Below, piece after piece: positions 34,877 to 42,908 of a stretch of 64,000 nucleotides of DNA. The translations under genes were made by a program, and so were the position numbers. The DNA comes from DATEDA01 sp963827595. Its GTDB lineage: Bacteria; Pseudomonadota; Gammaproteobacteria; Burkholderiales; SG8-39. The DNA is taken from the NCBI GenBank assembly GCA_963827595.1, contig CAWHBT010000012.1, forward strand, positions 186,001 to 250,000, read 5' to 3'. The notes beneath the pieces are model-generated. The model was not told where the DNA came from. It worked only from the letters and a program-made list of their open reading frames with translations, and did no database searches. Position 1 is the first letter of the stretch. Each line of letters starts with the position of its first letter.

Positions 34877-35444
34877 ATGACGATCAAGTCCGACAAGTGG
34901 ATCCGCCGCATGGCGCGGGAGCACGGCCATGATCGAGCCGTTCGAGCCGCACCTCGTGCGCGAGGTCGACGGCCGGAAGGTCGTGTCGTTCGGCACCTCG
35001 AGCTACGGCTACGACATCCGGTGCTCCAACGACTTCAAGCTCTTCACCAACCTGAACAGCACGATCGTCGACCCGAAGGACTTCGACGCGAAGTCCTTCG
35101 TCGACGTGAAGGGCGACCACTGCGTGATCCCGCCCAACTCGTTCGCGCTGGCGCGCACGATGGAGTACTTCCGGATCCCGCGCAACGTGCTCGTGCTCTG
35201 CCTCGGGAAGAGCACCTATGCGCGCTGCGGCATCATCGTCAACGTGACGCCGCTCGAGCCGGAGTGGGAAGGGCACGTCACGCTCGAGTTCTCCAACACC
35301 ACGCCGCTGCCGGCGAAGATCTACGCCAACGAGGGCGTCGCGCAGGTGATCTTCCTCGAGTCCGACGAGGTCTGCGAGACCTCCTACCGCGACCGCGGCG
35401 GGAAGTACCAGGGCCAGCAGGGCGTCACGCTGCCGCGAATCTAG
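34877..35444 (+). CDS. dcd: dCTP deaminase (one-base insertion after codon 17)
   Basis: Converts dCTP to dUTP for dTTP synthesis. ATG 34877 encodes MTIKSDKWIRRMAREHG, the usual betaproteobacterial Dcd start. The frame then changes at one extra C (34927/34928), and the rest runs MIEPFEPHLVREVDGRKVVS to the stop at 35444. Conserved parts of the second frame are SYGYDIRCSNDFKLF, PPNSFALARTMEYFRIP and GKSTYARCGIIVNVTPLEPE (with the catalytic Glu-containing loop), ending DRGGKYQGQQGVTLPRI. Without the extra base the protein is 188 residues, the family length. The ATG at 34929 could give a product missing the first 17 residues. Sequence error is possible. Confidence 0.85.
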
Positions 35445-35480
35445 GCGCGCGCGCCCAAGATTTCCTGCCGAACGGTATTG

Positions 35481-35503
35481 ACCCCCTCAGGGGTGGGGGG
35501 TAT
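35481..35503. promoter_or_regulatory. C/G-run inverted repeat upstream of the decarboxylase
   Basis: ACCCCCTCAGGGGTGGGGGG followed by TAT is an imperfect palindrome of C and G runs in the 213-base gap before the decarboxylase. Runs of this kind are seen in CsoR/RcnR-family operators. No such regulator gene is in the window, so the identification is weak. The remainder of the gap holds a short open frame with a GGGAGG site (35574) that I could not assign. Confidence 0.3.
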
Positions 35504-35657
35504 ATTTCCGCGCGCATCTTTCTGGGAGGAAAGGCCTTTTTCTTTGGCTTCGCGGCTGAAAGGGAGGTCATCATGACAGGCGGACGAACCCGTTCGGCGT
35601 CGAGTTCTTCGGTCGCGACGTTCCCGTCACCTAGGTCCCTGTCCCAGAGAGATCTTG

Positions 35658-36853
35658 ATGCCGGTCCGCGCCGTCGCACCCAAGAAGACCACGGCCCCCC
35701 GAGCCCGGGCACCCCAGCCCGAGCAGCTCTTCGACACCCACGCCGAGACGAGTCTCGACTTCGAGGTGGTCCGGGCCGCCGCCGGGCGGGTTACGCGCGC
35801 CCGTTCCTCCTGATCGACGCCGGGATCATCCGCGAGAAGACGCGCCGGTTCGTCGCCGCGATGCCGCGGGTACGCCCGCACTACGCCGTGAAGGCGAACC
35901 CCGATCCGCGGGTCGTGCGCGTGCTGATCGAGGAAGGGACCGGCTTCGAGATCGCCTCGACGGCAGAGCTGGACCTCCTGCTCGGGCTCGGCGTGCCGGC
36001 CGCGCAGATCATCTACTCGAACCCGATGAAGTCGCGGGAGTGGATCGAGTACGCGGCCGCGAAGGGGGTGGAGTGGTTCGTGGTGGACGCGGTCGAGGAG
36101 CTCCGGAAGCTGCACCGGGTCAGGCCGGACGCCAAGCTGTATCTCCGCATCGACACCCCGAACATCGGCGCGGACTGGCCGCTCGCCGGCAAGTTCGGCG
36201 CCCACACCGGGGAGATCCCGGAGATCGTCGGGACCGCGGCCGCGCTCGGCGCGGACCTCGCGGGGGTGACGTTCCACGTCGGCTCGCAGTGCCGCAACCC
36301 CGAGAACTGGCGGGTCGGCATCGAACGCGCGCGCGCGGTGTTCGACCAGCTGAGCGCCGCCGGCCTGAAGCCGAGGCTCCTCAACATCGGGGGCGGCTTC
36401 CCCGTGCGGCACGTCAAGCCGATCCCGTCGATCGAGGTGATCGGCGACGTGGTCAACCGCGCGCTCGAGGCGTTCCCGCCCGAGGTGGCGGTCATCGCCG
36501 AGCCGGGGCGCTACCTCGTGTCCGACGCCGGCTACTTCGTGTGCCAGGTCGTCGGCACCGCGACGCGCAACGGCACGCGCTGGATGTACTGGGACGCCGG
36601 GCTCTTCGGCGGCATCATCGAGACGGCCGAGGGGCTCAAGTACAAGCTCCGCACCGACCGCGCCGGGCCGGATGCCAAGTGGACGATCGCCGGCCCGACC
36701 TGCGACTCGGTCGACGTGATCCTGCGCGACGAGGAGCTGCCCGGCGACCTCCAGGAAGGCGACTTCATCTACATCCGGAACGCCGGGGCGTACACGACGG
36801 CGTATGCGTCGTGCTTCAACGGGTTCCCGCTGCCCGAGGTGCGGGTGATCTGA
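35658..36853 (+). CDS. Fold-III PLP ornithine/lysine-type decarboxylase (apparent frameshift near codon 44)
   Basis: A eukaryotic-type ornithine decarboxylase homologue of about 397 residues, producing polyamines. From GYARPFLLIDAGIIREKTRR the frame is continuous: HYAVKANPDPRVVRVLIEEG carries the PLP lysine. VTFHVGSQCRNPENWRVGI, LLNIGGGFPVRHVKPIPSIE, AVIAEPGRYLVSDAGYF and GPTCDSVDVILRDEELPGDL (active-site Cys loop) follow, then AYTTAYASCFNGFPLPEV. The N-terminal 44 residues (MPVRAVAPKKTTAPRARAPQ, then SLDFEVVRAAAG) are in another frame. An indel in the GCCGCCGCCGGGCGGG run at about 35770-35792 joins them. Ornithine is the likely substrate, but lysine or diaminobutyrate cannot be excluded. Confidence 0.87.
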
Positions 36854-36872
36854 CCGGGCGCCCGACGAACGG

Positions 36873-36895
36873 GGGCGGCGAATGCCGCCCTTTTT
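36873..36895 (+). terminator. Intrinsic terminator after the decarboxylase
   Basis: The stem GGGCGGC/GCCGCCC with GAAT loop is followed by five T. It is 20 bases after the stop codon and separates the decarboxylase from the chromate-resistance group. The remaining gap to 37032 contains a TTGACA at 36904 but no good -10 at standard spacing. Confidence 0.8.
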
Positions 36896-37032
36896 CGTTG
36901 CGGTTGACAGTCCCCCGCTCCTGGAGGACGCTTGGCGGTGGTGGGGGCGCGCGCAGACTCCCCGCCTGTCCAAGACGCTCCACTCGCGTCCAAGTTCTGC
37001 TTCTCTTCAGGGTTCCCTTTGGAGGAAGAGCT

Positions 37033-37827
37033 ATGGACGCGTTCATTTCCCCTTCCGACCTTCGCGCCGCGGTCGCCTCCGGCCGGGCCGACCTCGTCAT
37101 CGACGTTCGGCGTGAAGCCGCTTTCCGGGCGGCGCCAAACATGATCGCCGGCGCGCTGCGCCGCGACCCGGAATCGGTCGTCCGCTGGGCGCCGGAGCTG
37201 CCGGCGGCGGGCAGCGTCGTCGTGTACTGCGCGCACGGGCACGAGGTCAGCCAGAACGCTGCCGCGGAGCTCGGGCGGGTCGGGATTCAGGCCCGATACC
37301 TCGCGGGGGGCTTCGCCAGCTGGGCCGAGAGCGGCTTCCCACTCGCGCGCAAGCCGGTCGGAGCCGCGACCCGCTGGGTCACGCGCGAACGGCCGAAGAT
37401 CGACCGGATCGCCTGCCCCTGGCTGATCCACCGCTTTATCGACCCGGGGGCCGAGTTTCTCTACGTCGCGCCCAGGGAGGTCCTCGAGGCCGCGAAGCTG
37501 AAGGACGCCATCCCCTACGACGTCCCGGACGTCGAGTTCTCGCACGACGGCGAGCGCTGCAGCTTCGATGCGTTCCTGAAGGCCTATCACCTGCAGGATC
37601 CGGCGCTCGAGCAGCTCGCCGTAATCGTCCGCGGCGCCGACACTGCGCGGCTCGACCTTGCGCCGCAGGCCGCCGGCCTCGTCGCGATCTCGCTCGGCCT
37701 GTCACGCCGCTTCGCCGACGACCACGAGATGCTCCGGCACGGGATGGTGGTGTACGACGCGCTCTATCTCTGGTGCAAACAAGGCCAGGAGGAGGTGCAC
37801 ACCTGGAACCCGGCCGCCTATCGATGA
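37033..37827 (+). CDS. chrB: Rhodanese-ChrB chromate-resistance protein
   Basis: 264 residues. The N-terminal rhodanese domain (about 1-105) has catalytic-loop Cys in VVYCAHGHEVSQNAA. The C-terminal ChrB domain (about 115-264) has RPKIDRIACPWLIHRFIDPG, EFSHDGERCSFDAFLKAYHL and DDHEMLRHGMVVYDALYLWC. ChrB-domain proteins accompany the ChrA chromate exporter and act as chromate-responsive regulators or resistance factors. ATG 37033 has GGAGGAAGAG. The next start (37841) is 13 bases after the stop, so it leads the operon chrB-(chrC stub)-LamG-chrA. Confidence 0.88.
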   Translation: MDAFISPSDLRAAVASGRADLVIDVRREAAFRAAPNMIAGALRRDPESVVRWAPELPAAGSVVVYCAHGHEVSQNAAAELGRVGIQARYLAGGFASWAESGFPLARKPVGAATRWVTRERPKIDRIACPWLIHRFIDPGAEFLYVAPREVLEAAKLKDAIPYDVPDVEFSHDGERCSFDAFLKAYHLQDPALEQLAVIVRGADTARLDLAPQAAGLVAISLGLSRRFADDHEMLRHGMVVYDALYLWCKQGQEEVHTWNPAAYR

Positions 37828-37840
37828 GGAGGATCGACAC

Positions 37841-37909
37841 ATGACCCACTCGATGAGACCGCTCGCGTGCGATCCGGCGTGGCTCGAGAAGCTTTCCGAA
37901 CCCGCATGA
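37841..37909 (+). pseudogene. 22-residue stub resembling the N-terminus of ChrC/Fe-superoxide dismutase
   Basis: The frame MTHSMRPLACDPAWLEKLSE, plus Pro-Ala and a stop, has a strong GAGGAGG site. From memory it resembles the opening of Fe-type superoxide dismutases found in chromate operons as chrC. The body of the enzyme (metal-ligand His/Asp, NNYGG-type motifs) is absent. The TGA overlaps the ATG of the next gene, so the stub may now serve only for translational coupling. The family link rests on about 18 residues and is tentative. Confidence 0.5.
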
Positions 37910-38538
37910 AGCCGGTGCTGCCGATCGTCCCGTTCGTTCTCGCCGCCGCCGCCGTCCAGGCGGAAACCGTCAATTTCGACGGCGGCTCGCCGGGCGTGCT
38001 GCCCTCGCAGTGGGTCGCCGGCGCGACCGGGCGCGGCACGCCGAAGTGGACGGTCGAGGTCGACCCCGGGGCGCCGTCCAAGCCCAACGTTCTCAGGCAG
38101 TCGGGCCAGGCGGATTTCGCGTGGTGCGTCCTCAAAGAGACCTCGCTTGCCGACGGTTTCGTCGAAGTCAAGTTCAGGCCGATCGGCGGCCGGTCCGACC
38201 AGGCCGGGGGCGCCGTGTGGCGATGGAAGGACGGCGATCACTACTACGTCGCGCGCGCCAACGCGTTGGAGAACAACGTCTCCCTCTATTACACCGAGCG
38301 CGGCCGGCGGATCACGATCAAGTACGCCGATGCGCCGGTGGCCCGCGATACCTGGCACCTCCTGCGGGTCGAGTTCGAGGGCCCGCGCATCCGCGTCGCC
38401 CTGAACGGCAAGGTGTATATCGAGCTCGATGACGCCCATATCGCCGGCGCGGGCGCGGTCGGTGTCTGGACCAAGGCGGACAGCGTGACCGCGTTCGACG
38501 ATTTCAGCTACGGGGGCGTCACCGACGGAGCGACGCCG
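37906..38538 (+). CDS. Exported LamG/DUF1080-like domain protein, in frame with ChrA
   Basis: ATG 37906 encodes a signal peptide (MKPVLPIVPFVLAAAAVQAE) and a beta-rich domain: TVNFDGGSPGVLPSQWVAG, GAVWRWKDGDHYYVARANAL, TWHLLRVEFEGPRIRVALNG and DSVTAFDDFSYGG. This resembles concanavalin/LamG or DUF1080-type domains. As written the frame runs straight into ChrA, with no stop. If the G5 run at 38512-38516 had one base fewer, the protein would end at a TGA (38540-38542) overlapping the chrA GTG. Separate genes are therefore more likely than a true fusion. A secreted domain would not sensibly precede the first ChrA helix. Confidence 0.68.
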
Positions 38539-39860
38539 GTGAGCGCGGTCTCCTTCGCCGAAGCGTTCCGCTTCTGGCTCAAGCTCGGCTTCATCAGCTT
38601 CGGCGGGCCCGCGGGGCAGATCGCGATCATGCACGACGAGCTGGTCGAGCGCCGGCGCTGGATCTCCGAGAACCGCTTCCTGCACGCGCTCAACTACTGC
38701 ATGGTGCTGCCGGGCCCGGAGGCCCAGCAGCTTGCCACTTACATCGGGTGGCTGATGCACCGCACCTGGGGCGGCATCGTCGCGGGGGGATTGTTCGTCC
38801 TGCCGTCGCTCTTCGTGCTGATCGCCCTGTCCTGGGTCTACCTCGCCTACGGCGACGTGCCGGCGATCGCCGGCGTGCTGTACGGCATCAAACCCGCCGT
38901 CACCGCGGTCGTCGTGTTCGCGGCCTATCGCATCGGGTCGCGGGCGCTCAAGAACGGTGTTCTCTGGGCGATCGCGGTGGCCGCGTTCGTCGCGATCTTC
39001 GCGCTGCACGCGCCGTTCCCCGCGATCGTCCTGGCCGCGGGGATCATGGGGTTTATCGGTGGGCGGCTGGTGCCCGACAAGTTCCGGGCCGGCGGCGGCC
39101 ACGCGGTGGCGAAGCCGAGCCGGGCCGGCACTGATCGACGACTCGACGCCCACACCCGAGCACGCGCGCTTCTCCTGGGGACGCTTCGCCCGGGTGCTCG
39201 TGCGTCGGGCTGGCGATCTGGGTCGCAGCGATGGCACTCCTCGTGGTGCGGAGCGGGTGGGAGGACACGCTGACGCAGATGGCCTGGTTCTTTACCAAGG
39301 CCGCGCTGCTGACGTTCGGCGGCGCATATGCGGTGCTGCCTTACGTCTACCAGGGCGCGGTCGAGCACTACGGCTGGCTCACCGCGCCGCAGATGATCGA
39401 CGGGCTTGCGCTCGGCGAGACGACGCCGGGGCCGCTGATCATGGTCGTGGCGTTCGTCGGCTTCGTCGGCGGCTGGAGCAAGGCGCTGTTCGGCCCCGAC
39501 GCACTGTTTGCGGCGGGTGCGACCGCAGCGGCAGTGGTGACCTTCTTCACCTTCCTGCCGTCCTTCGTTTTCATCCTGCTCGGCGGGCCGCTGGTGGAGA
39601 CGACGCACGGCGAGCTGAAGTTCACCGCCCCGCTCACCGCGATCACCGCGGCGGTGGTGGGGGTCATCGTCAACCTCGCGGTCTTCTTCGCCTTCCATGT
39701 GCTCTGGCCCGCCGGGTTCGGCGGCCGGTTCGAGTGGGCGGCTGCGGCGCTGGGGATCGGCGCCGCCGTTGCCCTGTTCCGCTTCAAGGCGGGCGTCGTC
39801 CCCGTGATCGCCGCGTGCGGCGCGGCGGGGCTCACCCTGCGCCTTGCGGGCATCGTCTAG
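38539..39860 (+). pseudogene. chrA: Chromate transporter ChrA with two internal frame changes
   Basis: The GTG frame gives the ChrA N-terminal half: FRFWLKLGFISFGGPAGQIA, HALNYCMVLPGPEAQQLATY and GGLFVLPSLFVLIALSWVYL. Near 39115 the frame shifts to ALIDDSTPTPEHARFSWG. At about 39210 it shifts again to GLAIWVAAMALLVVRSGWED, followed by the second half: FFTKAALLTFGGAYAVLPYV, GLALGETTPGPLIMVVAFVG and SFVFILLGGPLVETTHGELK. The two homologous halves are the known ChrA duplication (about 12 helices, chromate efflux). Two uncompensated single-base changes would abolish the exporter unless they are sequence errors. Confidence 0.82.
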
Positions 39861-39878
39861 CGGCGCGACGGAGGCGAG

Positions 39879-40352
39879 ATGGCGTTCCAGGCCCAGGATC
39901 CGGACTTCGAGGCGCGGGTGCGCGAGAGCTTTGCCCGTCAGGGTGCCATGCGGCTCATCGGCGCCGAGCTGACCCGGGTCGAGCCGGGCGGCGCGACGAT
40001 CGAGCTTGGATACCGCCCCGAGCTCACCCAGCAGCACGGGTTCTTCCACGCCGGCATGACCGCGACGATCGCCGACTCGGCGGCCGGCTACGCCGCGTAC
40101 TCGCTCTTCCCGGCCGACAGCTCGGTGCTCACCGTGGAGTTCAAGATCAACCTGATCGCGCCCGCGGACGGCGACCGGCTCGTCGCGACCGGCCGCGTGA
40201 AAAAGCCCGGGCGGACGCTCACCATCTGCGAGTTCGAGGTGTTGGCGCTGAAGGGCGGCCGGCCGACGGTCTGCGCGCTCGGGCTCGAGACCCTGATCTG
40301 CCTCGCCGGGCGGCCCGATCAGCGGCCCGACGGAACCGGCGCACGCTCGTAG
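39879..40352 (+). CDS. PaaI-family hotdog thioesterase
   Basis: 157 residues. The hotdog core is LTQQHGFFHAGMTATIADSAAGYAA, where HGFFHAG holds the family's glycine-rich helix start and the Asp at ADSAAG is the probable catalytic acid. It is followed by VLTVEFKINLIAPADGDRLV. Members hydrolyse acyl-CoA or aryl-CoA thioesters. ATG 39879 is 18 bases after the chrA stop with GGAGGCGAG. Its 3' end overlaps the convergent folA stop by 34 bases. Confidence 0.87.
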   Translation: MAFQAQDPDFEARVRESFARQGAMRLIGAELTRVEPGGATIELGYRPELTQQHGFFHAGMTATIADSAAGYAAYSLFPADSSVLTVEFKINLIAPADGDRLVATGRVKKPGRTLTICEFEVLALKGGRPTVCALGLETLICLAGRPDQRPDGTGARS

Positions 40353-40819
40353 TCGACGAACGCGTAGCCGACACCGTCGGCACTGACGCCCGACTGCCGC
40401 GCGACCTCCCGCCACGCCGCGGCATCGAATTCCGGAAACCACGCATCGCCCGCGTAGTCGGCGTCGATCAGCGTGAGGTGGAGGCGATCGGCGCGCGGCA
40501 GCGCCTGGGCGTAGAGCTCGGCGCCGCCGATCACGAACGCCGCTGCGGCGTCGGCGGCGAGCGCCAGGGCCGCCTCGAGCGAGTGGACCACGACACAGCC
40601 TTCCCAGCTGGCGTCCCGCTCGCGCGTCACCACTATGTTGCGCCGCCCGGGCAGCGGCCGGCCGATCGATTCGCGGGTCTTGCGCCCCATGATCACCGGC
40701 GCGCCCATGGTGAGCCGCTTGAAGCGCGCGAGATCTTCGGGCAAGCGCCAGGGCAGGCGGTTCCCGACGCCGATCACGCGGTGGCGCGCGAGCGCGGCGA
40801 CGAGCGCGGTCAGGGCCAT
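40319..40819 (-). CDS. folA: Dihydrofolate reductase
   Basis: 166 residues. The N-terminal substrate loop is MALTALVAALARHRVIGVGNRLPWRLPEDLARFKRLT (Trp in LPW, Asp in EDL). NADPH-binding parts are MGRKTRESIGRPLPGRRNIV and FVIGGAELYAQALPRADRLHLT. It reduces dihydrofolate for one-carbon metabolism. ATG 40819 gives the usual N-terminus. thyA is elsewhere (48576), not adjacent as it often is. The region just upstream also carries the promoter of the divergent histidine kinase gene. Confidence 0.93.
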   Translation of the reverse strand: MALTALVAALARHRVIGVGNRLPWRLPEDLARFKRLTMGAPVIMGRKTRESIGRPLPGRRNIVVTRERDASWEGCVVVHSLEAALALAADAAAAFVIGGAELYAQALPRADRLHLTLIDADYAGDAWFPEFDAAAWREVARQSGVSADGVGYAFVDYERAPVPSGR

Positions 40820-40909
40820 GCTGGTGTCATCGGATCGCCGGTGCTCCCCCGCACGCGGGGCAGCGGTCGCCTGTATCATGCGGCGGCCGAATTCTATCAA
40901 CGGCTGCGC

Positions 40910-42364
40910 TTGAAGCTCGCCAATTTCTACTACCCGAGCTCGTTCCTCAAGCTACTGCTGATCGGGCTCGTCGTCGTGGCCGCGCCGCTCGTCGTGGCGC
41001 TCGTCAACGCCGCGATCTCGATGCAGCGCCTCGCGGGAATGAGCGAGAGCGTCGTCGACCAGGCGGCGCAGGCGGCGCGCGGGTCGCGGCTCCTGATGGA
41101 GCAGGTGCTCGCGATGGAGCGGGTGGTGCGGCAGTACCTGGTCCTCGACGACGTCGGCCTGCTCGACGACTACTCCAAGATCCGCGCCAACTTCAAGCGC
41201 ACCACGAGCGAGCTGTCGCTGCTGCCGCTCGACGAGCTGCAGCTGAAGGAGCTGAACCGGACGATCGACAAGGAGCAGGCCCTCTACGACCAGCTGGTGC
41301 TGCAGCCGGTCGCCGCGCCCCAGCGGCGGAAGCTGATCGAAGGCTACGTCGATCTCGCCGGGCTCGCGAAGAACGTGCTGAACGAGTCGAGCCTGCTGAT
41401 CGACCGGGAGATCGACCGCATGCGCGAAGCCGCGGCGGCGACGCAGCGGGCGCTCTTCACCCAGCTCCTCCTCGCGTTCCCGCTCGGCCTCGCGATCGCG
41501 ACCGTCTTCGCTTTTCTCATCGCGCGGCCGATCCGGCAGCTCGACCGCGCCATCCGCCGCCTCGGCGAGGCCGACTTCGGCGCGTCGGTGCGCGTCCAGG
41601 GGCCCGCCGACCTGCGGTTCCTCGGCGACCGTCTCGACTGGCTGCGGCACCGGCTCGGCGCGCTCGAGGAGCAGAAGGCGCGGTTTCTCCGCCACGTGTC
41701 GCACGAGCTGAAGACCCCGCTCACCGCGCTGCGTGAAGGCTCGGAGCTGCTCGCCGACGGCACCGCCGGGCCGGTCACGCCCCAGCAGCGCGAGATCGTC
41801 GGCATCCTCCAGTCGAACAGCGCGCAGCTGCAGCGCCTCATCGAGGACCTGCTGAACTACCAGCGGGCGGTGGCCGGAGTCGAGCAGCTCAAGCTCGCCA
41901 AGGTCGACCTCGCCGACGTCGCGCGGCGCGCGATCGATGCGCACAAGCTGGACGCCGCGGGCCGGTCGGTCACGCTCGCGCTCGACGTCCGGCCGGCGCC
42001 GCTCCTCGGCGACGAAGAGAAGCTGCATATCGTCGTCGACAACCTGGTGTCGAACGCGGTGAAGTACTCGCCGGAGGGCAGCACGGTGCGCACGGCCGTG
42101 CGCGCCGGCGATCGCGACGTCGTGCTCGAGGTCGCGGACGAGGGCCACGGGGTCGCCCCCGCGGACCGGCACAAGGTGTTCGACTGGTTCTTCCAGGCGG
42201 AACGACCGTCCGGTGCGCGGGTCAAAGGCAGCGGGCTCGGCCTCGCGATCGCGCGCGAGTTCGTCCTCGCGCACGGCGGGACGATCGAGGCGCTCGAAGG
42301 GCCGGGCGGACGGTTCCGGGTGCGGCTCCCGCAGGTGGCCTCGCGAAGAGAGGGCGCCACTTGA
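40910..42364 (+). CDS. glrK: Sensor histidine kinase GlrK (QseE)-like
   Basis: 484 residues with a TTG start at 40910, giving (M)KLANFYYPSSFLKLLLIGL. TM1 is at about residues 10-32. A periplasmic alpha-helical region of about 150 residues follows, then TM2 (LLLAFPLGLAIATVFAFLIA), HAMP, the H-box FLRHVSHELKTPLTALREG, the N-box VDNLVSNAVKYSPEG and the G-boxes DEGHGVAP and GSGLGLAIAREF. Order kinase-lipoprotein-NtrC-type regulator is that of E. coli glrK-qseG-glrR. The signal is not deducible; the helical sensor and QseG-type partner suggest envelope sensing. TATCAT at 40874 is a possible -10. Confidence 0.87.
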   Translation: MKLANFYYPSSFLKLLLIGLVVVAAPLVVALVNAAISMQRLAGMSESVVDQAAQAARGSRLLMEQVLAMERVVRQYLVLDDVGLLDDYSKIRANFKRTTSELSLLPLDELQLKELNRTIDKEQALYDQLVLQPVAAPQRRKLIEGYVDLAGLAKNVLNESSLLIDREIDRMREAAAATQRALFTQLLLAFPLGLAIATVFAFLIARPIRQLDRAIRRLGEADFGASVRVQGPADLRFLGDRLDWLRHRLGALEEQKARFLRHVSHELKTPLTALREGSELLADGTAGPVTPQQREIVGILQSNSAQLQRLIEDLLNYQRAVAGVEQLKLAKVDLADVARRAIDAHKLDAAGRSVTLALDVRPAPLLGDEEKLHIVVDNLVSNAVKYSPEGSTVRTAVRAGDRDVVLEVADEGHGVAPADRHKVFDWFFQAERPSGARVKGSGLGLAIAREFVLAHGGTIEALEGPGGRFRVRLPQVASRREGAT

Positions 42365-42888
42365 GACGGGCGGCATTGCTGGCGGTCGCCGCACTGGCGG
42401 CTTGCGCGCAGCTGCAGGCGCCGGCGCCGGTGGAGTCCCGGCGGGAGCCGCCCCAGGTCACCGCGCCGCCGGTCGCGGCACCCTCCGTCGAGGTCGAGGA
42501 ATCGCGTCAGGTGAGCGAGCTCCTGGGGTACTATCAGCGGGTGGCGCAGCTCGGTCCCGAGGACCAGAAGCGCGAGCTCGCGACGGCGACGCAAGGCTTC
42601 AACCGCGACCGCTCGAATGCGAGCCGCGTCAAGCTCGCGCTGCTGTACGTCATGCCCGGGACTTCCTTCCAGGACGAGGCGCGTGCGACGCAGCTGCTCG
42701 AGCCGATGGCGACTCCCGCCGGCGGCGGCGGCGCCGTGCGGCAGTTCGGGAGCCTCCTTCACGGGCAGGTGACCGAGCGCATGAAGACGCAGAAGCGCGC
42801 CGATCAGCTGAAGGAACAGGTGGACGCGCTGCGGGAGATCGAGAAGCAGCTCATCGATCGCGGCCAGCAGCCGCCACCTCGCAAGTAA
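42361..42888 (+). CDS. qseG: QseG-like lipoprotein
   Basis: 175 residues, TTG start overlapping the kinase TGA by 4 bases. The N-terminus MRRAALLAVAALAAC is a lipoprotein signal with its Cys at residue 15. A Pro-rich linker is followed by a helical domain (VSELLGYYQRVAQLGPEDQK, FNRDRSNASRVKLALLYVMP) and a C-terminal coiled coil (RADQLKEQVDALREIEKQLI). In enterobacteria the QseG lipoprotein, encoded at the same place, interacts with GlrK in the envelope. Sequence similarity across phyla is weak, so the name rests mainly on position and architecture. Confidence 0.75.
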   Translation: MRRAALLAVAALAACAQLQAPAPVESRREPPQVTAPPVAAPSVEVEESRQVSELLGYYQRVAQLGPEDQKRELATATQGFNRDRSNASRVKLALLYVMPGTSFQDEARATQLLEPMATPAGGGGAVRQFGSLLHGQVTERMKTQKRADQLKEQVDALREIEKQLIDRGQQPPPRK

Positions 42889-42908
42889 GGAACGTGAGGA
42901 ACGAGACG

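Noticed and set aside
35574..35800. A short open frame with GGGAGG site before the decarboxylase
   Set aside because: Its residues are Ser/Arg-rich without a family match and it overlaps the decarboxylase N-terminus in another frame. It may be a leader peptide but cannot be supported as a gene.
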